In this document: piece by piece, positions 57,488 to 64,000 of the stretch
Position numbering within the stretch: position 1 is the first letter of the stretch
Layout of the letters: the number at the start of each line of letters is the position of its first letter
Assembly (NCBI RefSeq): GCF_030296595.1
Contig: NZ_AP027731.1
Coordinates: forward strand, 1,736,001-1,800,000
Source: Naasia aerilata
Lineage (GTDB): Bacteria; Actinomycetota; Actinomycetes; Actinomycetales; Microbacteriaceae
Length of the DNA stretch: 64,000 nt
Direction: 5' to 3'
Notes under the pieces: model-generated
Database searches by the model: none
Told to the model about the DNA's origin: nothing
Seen by the model: only the letters and a program-made list of their open reading frames with translations
Program-made: the position numbers and the translations under genes

Positions 57488-58639
57488 CGGCGGGATCCAT
57501 CCGGATCGCCGCGGTCGGCGACCTCATCGTCGACCGCCCGGATCCGGACCGGTTCTTCACGCTCGCCGCCGCCACGCTCCGCAAGGCCGACCTCACGATC
57601 GGCCAGCTCGAGGTGCCGCACGCCACGACGACGGTCGTCGCGACCGGCGATGTCCCGGCGCCGCCCGCCGACCCCGCGCACCTCGCCGCGATCGCGCGCG
57701 CCGGCTTCGACGTGCTGACCCTCGCGGGCAATCACATGGCGGACGCCGGCGGGGAGGGCATCGCGGAGACGCTCGCCGCAGCATCCGAGGCCGGCCTCGT
57801 GACGACCGGGGCGGGCGCGGATCTGTCCGCGGCCACGGCGCCCGTCGTCACGGTCGTGGGCGGCCTCCGTGTCGCCGTGCTGTCCTTCAACTGCGTGGGC
57901 CCGGCCGACGGCTGGGCCACCAGCCGGCGCCCCGGGGTCGCCTATGTCCATGTGCAGTCCCACTACGAGGCGATCGGGGCGAACCCGGGGGACCGCCGTC
58001 GGTGCACACCTTCGCGGAACCGGCCTCCTCGCCGAGCTCCGCCGCCGGGTCGCGGACGCCGCGGCCGCAGCCGACGTGCTGGTCGTGGCGCTGCACAAGG
58101 GCCTCGTCCACACGCCTGCGGAGCTCGCCGCCTACGAGACGGAGGTCGCCCATGCGGCGATCGACGCGGGAGCGACGATGGTGGTCGCGCATCACGCGCA
58201 CATCCTCCGCGGGGTCGAGCTGTACCGCGGCCGGGCCGTGTTCCACGGGCTCGGCAACTTCGTGACCGTGACGGATGCCCTGACGCCGGCCTCCGCCGGC
58301 ATCGAGGAGCAGCGGCGCTGGGCCGAGCGGCGCAGGCGCCTGTTCGGCTTCGACACCGACCCGGCCATGCCGTCCTGGTACCCCTTCCATCCCGAGAGCC
58401 GCAACACCGCCATCGCGGTGCTCGACGTCGACCAGGACGGCGAGGCCCGCTTCGGGTTCATCCCGTGCTGGATCGACGAGGGCGGCAGGCCCGGACCGCA
58501 TGGCAACGACGAGCGCGGGCGCGCCGTCGCCGACTACATCCGGAGCATCTCCGCACAGGAGGGCTTCGACACCGACTTCGCCTGGGAAGGCGACATCGTG
58601 CGGGTCCGTCCCGCACCGGAACAAGGAGAACGCCCATGA
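57484..58639 (+). CDS. CapA-family protein (metallophosphoesterase-like fold)
   Basis: CapA/PgsA family: RIAAVGDLIVDRPDPDRF, ADLTIGQLEVPHA, VLTLAGNHMADAG, VVALHKGLVHTP, MVVAHHAHILRGVELYRGR and FHGLGNFVTV, with the His/Asp/Asn pattern of metal-dependent phosphoesterases. Two breaks near 57987-57991 (GGGGG) and 58027 (CC); one added base at each restores NPGGPPSVHTFAEPASLAEL. About 385 residues. CapA proteins are best known from poly-gamma-glutamate synthesis, but no capsule gene is here; the setting suggests hydrolysis of a phosphate or amide in catabolism (inference). Confidence 0.82.
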
Positions 58640-59883
58640 ACGACGCCGCCGACCGGCCATTGGCCGGGAAGACCGTCCTCGACCTCACCACCGCGCTGTC
58701 GGGGCCGTACGCGACCCTGCTGCTCGCCGGGCTCGGCGCCCGCGTCATCAAGGTCGAGAACCCTCAGCTGGGCGGAGACTCGTCGCGCAACAACTCGCCG
58801 TACTACAGCGAGAACGGCCTCCAGGCACGCCGCACGAGCGATAGTGACATGTCGGTGTCGATGATGCTCCGGGGCCGCAACAAGGAGAGCATCACCCTCA
58901 ACCTCAAGACGCCGGAGGGGCGACGGGTTCTGCACGAGCTCATCGGGAAGGCGGACATCCTCGTGGAGAACTTCACGGCGGGCGTCACCAACCGGCTGGG
59001 GATCGACTACCCGGTCGCGCACGAGCTGAACCCCCGTCTCGTCTACGCATCGATCAGCGGCTACGGCGCGCAGGGGGCTCCGGGCAGCGGCAAGGCGATG
59101 GACACGATCGTGCAGGCGCTGAGCGGCACTATGGTCACAGCGGGGAGCCCCGGCGACGCGCCCGTGCGGTTCGGGCTGCCGATCGCCGACCTGGTCGCGC
59201 CCCTCTTCGCCGTCATCGGCGTGCTCGCCGCCGTGCTCGAGAGTGAGCGGACGGGGGAGGGCCAGCACGTCGACGTGTCGATGCTCGGCGCCCTCACCTC
59301 GCTCGTCGCCTGCGAGCCGTTCGACGCGTTCGAGAAGATCGGGATGCCCCTGCGCACCGGCTCCTACGTTCCGCGCCTCGCGCCCTTCGGGGTGTTCGCG
59401 ACGGAGGACGGCTGGTTCGCGCTCTGCGGTCCCACCGACGCGTTCAGCGCCGGCGTCATGGCGGCCCTCGGCACTCCGGAGCTCGCGGACGACCCCCGGT
59501 TCGCCCGCCGCGACAACCGCGTGCACCACGCCGACGAGCTGCACGCGATGATCGCCGGCTGGGCTCAGCACCTCACGGTCGCCGAGGCCGTCCGCCGGCT
59601 CGAGGAGAACGGGGTCCCCGCCGCGCCCGTGCGCGACACCGGCGAGGCGGTGCGTGACCCCCTGGTCCTCAGCCGCGGGGAGGTGGAGCCGCTGCGCCAC
59701 CCCGTGTTCGGCATCGCGCCCGAGCTCTTCGGCTCCGGCGTGCCGATCATCCTGTCCGGCAGCAGCACGTCGCTCGACCGGCCGGCGCCCTGGCTGGGGG
59801 AGCACACGGAATCCGTGCTCGGTGAGTTCCTGGGCTACGGCGACGAGGAGCTGGCGGCGCTCGAGGAGGCCGGGGCCCTGTGA
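58636..59883 (+). CDS. CaiB/BaiF family CoA transferase
   Basis: 415 residues, type III CoA transferase that moves CoA between acids. N-terminal KTVLDLTTALSGPYATLLLA and GARVIKVENP; the region SGKAMDTIVQALSG holds D156, the likely catalytic Asp; SGYGAQGAPGSG and GQHVDVSMLGALTSL are also typical. ATG 58636 has AAGGAG upstream. It would activate the acid released by the preceding hydrolases, giving the CoA ester for the two dehydratase-like proteins that follow. Confidence 0.93.
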   Translation: MNDAADRPLAGKTVLDLTTALSGPYATLLLAGLGARVIKVENPQLGGDSSRNNSPYYSENGLQARRTSDSDMSVSMMLRGRNKESITLNLKTPEGRRVLHELIGKADILVENFTAGVTNRLGIDYPVAHELNPRLVYASISGYGAQGAPGSGKAMDTIVQALSGTMVTAGSPGDAPVRFGLPIADLVAPLFAVIGVLAAVLESERTGEGQHVDVSMLGALTSLVACEPFDAFEKIGMPLRTGSYVPRLAPFGVFATEDGWFALCGPTDAFSAGVMAALGTPELADDPRFARRDNRVHHADELHAMIAGWAQHLTVAEAVRRLEENGVPAAPVRDTGEAVRDPLVLSRGEVEPLRHPVFGIAPELFGSGVPIILSGSSTSLDRPAPWLGEHTESVLGEFLGYGDEELAALEEAGAL

Positions 59884-60977
59884 CGGACGATCTCGCCCGG
59901 GCGTACGCCGGCCTCTGCTCGGCCGCCGAGGCCGCCGCCGCGGCGGGCCGCCCGGTGATCGGGATCGTCGGCCGCGATGTGCCGGCCATGCTGATCACGG
60001 CCGCCGGCGCGCAGCCGTTCCGGCTCAGCCTCGCGGGCGAGGAGTCGGACGAGGCGTGGGCGATCCTCGGGCGTGCGGTGGATCGGGCGGCGGCGGTCGT
60101 CCTCACGGCGGTGCTGTCCGGCTCGCTCGACTTCCTCCGCGCGCTCCTGCTCACCCACGACTCCGAGGCGTCGGTGCGCCTCTTCTACACGCTGCAGGAG
60201 CTGCACCGGCGGGGCAGGATTCGGATCCCGGTGCACCTCGTCGACCAGGTGCACCTCGATCGCCCCAGCACCCTCCGCTACAACGTGACGCAGCTGTCGG
60301 CTCTGTGGGACCGCCTGGAGGAGTGGACCGGCGCCGGCATCACGACCGGCAGCCTCGAGGCCTCCCTCGCCGAGCATGCCCGGGTGCGGCGCGTGCTCGC
60401 GGGCCTCCGCGCCGCGCGGCGTGCTCCGGCGGCCGTGTCCGGCGTCACGATGCTCCACAGCTATGCGGTCGCGGCCGGACAGGCCCCCGCCGAGACGGTC
60501 GCCCTGCTGACCGCGGCCCGCCCAACTGCGTCCCCCGAGCGGCGACTCGAGCTCTTCGTCACGGGCAGCGCGCCGATCGGCGACAGCGTGTATCGCATCC
60601 TCGAGGGAACCGGCGCCGTCGTCGTGGGGGAGGATCACGACTGGGGCGATCCGATCCTGTCCGATCTCCTGCCGGAGCGCATCCGGCCCGACCGTGACGG
60701 CGTCCTCGAGGACCTCGCGCTGTCCCGCCTCCGTGGTGCACCGGCGTCGGCCTCCTCGTCGATGGCCGCGCGGGCGCAGGCGACGGGCGAGGGCATCCGC
60801 GCCTCGGGTGCTCGAGCGCTCCTCAGCATCGTGCGCAGTCATGACGAGGCGCCCCTGTGGGACTGGCGCCACCAGAAGGCGCACGCCGGGGTCCCGGCCG
60901 TGCAGGTCCGCGGTGCGGAAGCCGGCGACCCTGCCGCTCTCGCCGCCGCGGTCGAGTCGTTGCGGGCCGCGTCGTGA
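59880..60977 (+). CDS. 2-hydroxyacyl-CoA dehydratase-family protein, nearly cysteine-free (subunit 1)
   Basis: 365 residues, two Rossmann-like halves as in the HgdB/BcrC family (GIVGRDVPAMLITAAGAQPF, LVDQVHLDRPSTLRYNVTQL, VTGSAPIGDSVYRILEGTGA, VVVGEDHDWGD). Typical members bind an iron-sulfur cluster through several cysteines; here the only Cys is C13, far from those sites. Where a Cys-rich segment would be expected, VVLTAVLSGSLDFLRALLL is seen. GTG 59880 overlaps the CoA transferase stop. Radical dehydration therefore looks unlikely; the activity is unknown. Confidence 0.8.
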   Translation: MTDDLARAYAGLCSAAEAAAAAGRPVIGIVGRDVPAMLITAAGAQPFRLSLAGEESDEAWAILGRAVDRAAAVVLTAVLSGSLDFLRALLLTHDSEASVRLFYTLQELHRRGRIRIPVHLVDQVHLDRPSTLRYNVTQLSALWDRLEEWTGAGITTGSLEASLAEHARVRRVLAGLRAARRAPAAVSGVTMLHSYAVAAGQAPAETVALLTAARPTASPERRLELFVTGSAPIGDSVYRILEGTGAVVVGEDHDWGDPILSDLLPERIRPDRDGVLEDLALSRLRGAPASASSSMAARAQATGEGIRASGARALLSIVRSHDEAPLWDWRHQKAHAGVPAVQVRGAEAGDPAALAAAVESLRAAS

Positions 60978-62207
60978 CCCGGCTCGCGTCCGCGTCGGCG
61001 GCGCTCGCCTACCAGCGGGCATGGTTCACGCAGCTGAGGGAGGCGACAGCGGGCGGTGAGGACTTCGCCCTCGTCAACGCGGACGCCCCGCAGGAGATCC
61101 TCCGCGCCATGGGCATCCCGTACGTCGTCAATCAGTGGTGGGCGTCCATCGTGACCGCGAAGCAGGTCGCAGGCGACAGCCTCGAAGCGGTCGCCCGGAG
61201 CGGCTACCCCGACGACAGTCGCCAGTACGACGTCCTCGCGCTCGGCTCCCGGAGCCTGAGCGCCGATGCCGCGCCGTGGGGCGGGCTGCCCAAGCCGCGC
61301 TTCGTCATCGCCGAGCTGAGCGGCGACGCGACCGGCAAGGTCTTCGAGGCCTGGACCGACGATTCCGAGACCGAGTTCTTCCCCTACGAGCGCACGGCCG
61401 CCGTGACGCCGTCGGGTCCCTGGTGGGAGCTGGCGCCGCGCCGATGGGAGCACGTGTTCGGCCGGGAGCGGATCGAGCTGATGGCGGCCGAGAACCGCCT
61501 TCTCATCGAGTTCCTCGAGGAGCGCACGGGCCGCACCTTCGAGCCGGCCCGCCTGGTCGAGGTCATGGACCTCATCAACGAGCAGGAGGAGCTCAATCGC
61601 CAGACGCGGGACCTGATCGCCGCCGCCCGGCCCACGCCGGTCCGTGTCTCCGACACGATCCCGGCCGTCATGATCCCGCAGTGGCACCGGGGCAGCGAGT
61701 GGGGGCGGGATGCCGCCGGCGCCCTGCGCGACGAGGTGGCTGGACTCGTGTCCTCGGGTGCGTCGGTCGCTCAGGACGAGCGTCTGCGCCTCATGTGGGT
61801 CGGCCGCGGGCTCTGGGGCGACACCTCGGTCTATCGGCGCTTCGAGGACGAGTTCGGGGCGGTGTTCGTGTGGTCGATGTACCTCGCGATCGCGGCCGAC
61901 GGGTACATCCGGTACGGCGACGACCCGATCGAGGCCCTGGCGGCGCGCTTCGTGGGCATCACCGACCTCCTCTACGCGCCCGCTCGCGCCGCAGTGGTAC
62001 GTCAAGGAGGCCAGGGGTCACGGCGTGGACGGCGTGGTGCACCTCGTCGCCGACGACGTCCCCGGTGCGGCCTTCATCACCCAGGCTCTGGAGGAGGCGG
62101 GGGTGCCCGTGCTGGAGATCCGCGCCAGCAACGCGGATCCGCGGACCCTCGATCCGGCGGCGGTCGAGGGTGCGATGGCGCGCTTCGTGTCGACCCTCGC
62201 GTCGTAG
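60974..62207 (+). CDS. 2-hydroxyacyl-CoA dehydratase-family protein without cysteine (subunit 2)
   Basis: About 410 residues after correction. Family landmarks: FALVNADAPQEILRAMGIPY, VNQWWASIVTAKQ, APWGGLPKPRFVIAEL, VFVWSMYLAIAADGYIRYG and the C-terminal VPVLEIRASNADPR. There is no Cys in the whole protein. GYPDDSRQYDVLAL stands where relatives carry a Cys-containing cluster loop. GTG 60974 overlaps the previous stop (GTGA). The frame breaks at CCC 61979-61981; removing one C gives LLYAPLAPQWYVKEARGHG. Likely partner of the preceding protein in a heterodimer. Confidence 0.8.
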
Positions 62208-62209
62208 GC

Positions 62210-62710
62210 GTGCGGGCCGTGCCGGCCGGCGGGTCCGAGCCTGCGCGGCGCCCCGCCGATGGTCAGCGGGATGGCGCCGCGGGCGGCGTGACGCTGCTGT
62301 ACCTCATCAAGCAGGTGGAGCTCGCCATCCGTGCCCGGCTCGAGGCGGAGACGCGCGGGGTCGGCCTGACCGTCGTGCAGTACACCGCCATGACGGTGCT
62401 CGAACGGCGCCCCGGCCTCACCTCGGCGGAGCTGGCCAAGAACTCCTTCGTCCGCGCGCAGTCGATGGCGACGGTGACCGCCGAGCTCGAGGAGCGCGAG
62501 CTGATCTCCCGGCGCGTCGACCCGGCGCACCACCGGCATCTCCTCCTCTCGGTGACCCCGGCCGGGCTGGCGCTGCTCGATCGGCTGCGCCCCGCGGTGG
62601 ACTGGATCGAGGAGCAGATGGTGTCGGCGCTCTCGGAGACCGACGTCGAGCGCCTCCGGAGGACCCTGCAGTACTGCCGGTTCTCTCTCGGCGGAGGCTG
62701 GCCGCACTAG
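62210..62710 (+). CDS. MarR family transcriptional regulator
   Basis: About 166 residues. Winged HTH: LTVVQYTAMTVLERRPGLT, SAELAKNSFVRAQSMATVTA (recognition helix) and RRVDPAHHRHLLLSVTPAGL (wing). GTG 62210 lies two bases after the dehydratase stop; a later GTG (62288) is possible and would remove a Gly/Arg-rich leader. As last gene of the operon it probably represses it in response to the substrate or its CoA ester (inference). Confidence 0.9.
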   Translation: MRAVPAGGSEPARRPADGQRDGAAGGVTLLYLIKQVELAIRARLEAETRGVGLTVVQYTAMTVLERRPGLTSAELAKNSFVRAQSMATVTAELEERELISRRVDPAHHRHLLLSVTPAGLALLDRLRPAVDWIEEQMVSALSETDVERLRRTLQYCRFSLGGGWPH

Positions 62711-62746
62711 CGCGCCGCACGGTGGGACACCGGTGGTCGGCTGGCC

Positions 62747-63631
62747 TCACCCTGCCCGGCGTCGCCCCCACTCGCACCAGGCGTAGAAGGCCGCGTAGCC
62801 GATGAGCGATCCGCAGATCAGGGCGACGAAGGCGGGAGCGACGGGCCGTGACCAGTCCAGCGCTCCGCCGCCCGCCAGGGCGAGTGCGCCGCAGAGGAAC
62901 ACCAGGCTCACGAGCTGAGCCTGGAACATCGTCCGGAAGGCGCTCCAGCGGTCGTCGGCGAGCAGCCAGAGGTTGACGACGCCGGGCAGCGTGAGCACGC
63001 CGCCGAGGATCCGGGCCGTGAGCGGCGTGAGCGTCCAGCCCCACTGCGGGATCAGCAGCTGAGGGGCGGCGAAGAGGGCGAGCCCGGTCAGGAGCGATGC
63101 GGCGCCCACAAGGGCCAGCAGCAGCCGGGACCACCGCGGGATGCGCCAGTCGTTGCGCGCCGCCCGCCCGTCGTCCGCCCGCCAGTTGAGGGCGAGCGCG
63201 CCGAGGGTCAGGAAGGGCGTCGTCACGTAAAGGGTCACCCAGGTCACGAAGGAGATGTGGCCGAAGTGGAACCGGTCCCAGTGCAGGAAGGTCGCGAGCC
63301 CGAGCAGCGTCGCGAACACGAGCACGGCCGGGAAGCCGTACTTCACGTGGTGCCACCGGTCCTGCAGCGCGACCTGGGTGAAGAACCAGATGCCCCCGAC
63401 GTAGGCGGAGCCCAGCAGCATCGCGGTGAGCGGCGGCTCGATCGTCCACGCGAACAGCTGCTCCGTTTTGCCGGGGAACAGGTAGAGGATGCCGCTCGCC
63501 GCGAGGAGGAACGGGACGACTCCGATGGCCAGCCAGCGGGTGTAGCGCCCGATGCGATCGGCGCCGTCGGCGCGCCAGACCGGACGAAGCGGGCGTGATG
63601 CGGTGCGGGTGCCCGGTTCGGCGCCGCTCAT
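62747..63631 (-). CDS. Integral membrane protein of unknown function
   Basis: 294 residues with about eight hydrophobic helices, for example WLAIGVVPFLLAASGILYLF, LLALVGAASLLTGLALFA and IGYAAFYAWCEW. Charged N-terminus without signal peptide. Similar proteins occur next to large regulators in actinobacteria, but I know no function. ATG 63631 overlaps the stop of the regulator-like gene upstream (ATGA). Confidence 0.8.
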   Translation of the reverse strand: MSGAEPGTRTASRPLRPVWRADGADRIGRYTRWLAIGVVPFLLAASGILYLFPGKTEQLFAWTIEPPLTAMLLGSAYVGGIWFFTQVALQDRWHHVKYGFPAVLVFATLLGLATFLHWDRFHFGHISFVTWVTLYVTTPFLTLGALALNWRADDGRAARNDWRIPRWSRLLLALVGAASLLTGLALFAAPQLLIPQWGWTLTPLTARILGGVLTLPGVVNLWLLADDRWSAFRTMFQAQLVSLVFLCGALALAGGGALDWSRPVAPAFVALICGSLIGYAAFYAWCEWGRRRAG

Positions 63632-64000
63632 GACTGCTCCTGCGCGCCGACCGCCACCGGACGCTCCCGCGTGAGCGCGAGGGCCTCCTCCACCGCGTCC
63701 TGGGGCGTGAGGCCTCGTCCCTCGGTGTAGCCGTGCTCGAAGAGCTCGGCGCCCGGTCCGCTGCGCAGCGACCCGACGAGCTGCGAGTGGAAGGCGAATG
63801 CCGAGGGGTTGAACAGGCCGACCCGCTCGCGGAGCGTCTGCGCCGCGCCGAGCAGGCGTCCGGCCCGCTCGACGTCGCCGCTCAGCGCAGCCACCCCGAT
63901 GAACCCCTCCAGGCCGTAGGCGACGCCGTCGTCGTGGCCGACCTCGAGCGACAGCCGCAGCGCGCGCTCGTGCGTGGCCGCCGCGGCCGGGAGGTCCCCG
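63628..64000 (-). CDS. C-terminal part of a large TPR-containing regulator (LuxR/AfsR/BTAD type)
   Basis: The gene enters from the right edge; only the last 123 residues are seen. Segments such as ATHERALRLSLEVGHDDGVA, LEGFIGVAALSGDVERAGRL, LGAAQTLRERVG and TEGRGLTPQDAVEEALAL are the usual tail of ATPase-TPR transcriptional regulators. The DNA-binding and ATPase domains would be outside the window. Its stop overlaps the start of the membrane protein gene. Confidence 0.75.
   Translation of the reverse strand, partial: GDLPAAAATHERALRLSLEVGHDDGVAYGLEGFIGVAALSGDVERAGRLLGAAQTLRERVGLFNPSAFAFHSQLVGSLRSGPGAELFEHGYTEGRGLTPQDAVEEALALTRERPVAVGAQEQS

Noticed and set aside
57869-58639. Separate short gene downstream of a truncated CapA gene
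   Set aside because: The two parts together make one full-length CapA protein once two runs are corrected, and no start with a ribosome site lies before the second part.

Overview
The window is high-GC DNA (roughly 70 percent by eye) from an actinobacterium, most likely a member of the Microbacteriaceae; I cannot name the genus. The basis is the conserved actinobacterial order mtrA-mtrB-lpqB-comF-hpf-secA with an Rv3235-type gene close by, a pdtaS-whiB1 pair arranged as in mycobacteria, and dense ATGA/GTGA start-stop overlaps inside operons.

Layout. 1-5.9 kb: the end of an ABC-2 permease, then a minus-strand operon (membrane protein, DUF4129, DUF4350, MoxR ATPase, DUF58). 6.0-16.2 kb: MtrAB-LpqB envelope signalling, a ComF-like phosphoribosyltransferase, hibernation factor HPF, SecA, a PPK2 polyphosphate kinase and an Rv3235-type protein. 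16.4-20.0 kb: a CAP-domain secreted protein, an unknown 189-aa protein, an acyl-CoA-dehydrogenase-fold flavoprotein and a DHFR/RibD-like reductase. 20.1-28.4 kb: a methionine-salvage island with mtnD, a three-part sugar-type ABC importer, mtnK, then mtnA-mtnC-mtnB. The importer sits directly in front of methylthioribose kinase and probably brings in methylthioribose. 28.5-36.3 kb: a small HTH protein, a CpaB-like/CpaE-like pair, a NUDIX hydrolase, a class IV aminotransferase, a lipoprotein, PdtaS, WhiB1, a membrane protein and Bcp. 36.4-40.5 kb: tRNA-Lys(CTT) with a strong terminator, a universal stress protein, two CrcB fluoride channel subunits, a methyltransferase, a PAP2 phosphatase and a DUF1206 protein.

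40.5-62.7 kb is an accessory catabolic region. It has two related dipeptide-type ABC importers, each with a fused permease-ATPase. The first is linked to a CocE/NonD hydrolase, a divergent DUF3237 protein and a LysR regulator. The second heads an operon of about 11.6 kb that continues through an alpha/beta hydrolase, a CapA-family protein, a CaiB-type CoA transferase, two 2-hydroxyacyl-CoA-dehydratase-family proteins that have almost no cysteine, and a MarR regulator. The likely plan is uptake, hydrolysis, CoA activation and an unusual CoA-ester step; the substrate is unknown. 62.7-64.0 kb: a membrane protein and the C-terminal end of a large regulator.

Two features cut across the window. About 20 places show single-base reading-frame breaks, almost all in G or C runs and almost all fixed by adding one base to the run. 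They hit essential genes (secA, tRNA-Lys), so I read them as sequencing or assembly errors and annotate the affected genes as intact. Second, long imperfect palindromes of several sequence families sit between genes, mostly at 3' ends. No insertion sequence, prophage or CRISPR array was seen, and no gene-free stretch exceeds 300 bases.
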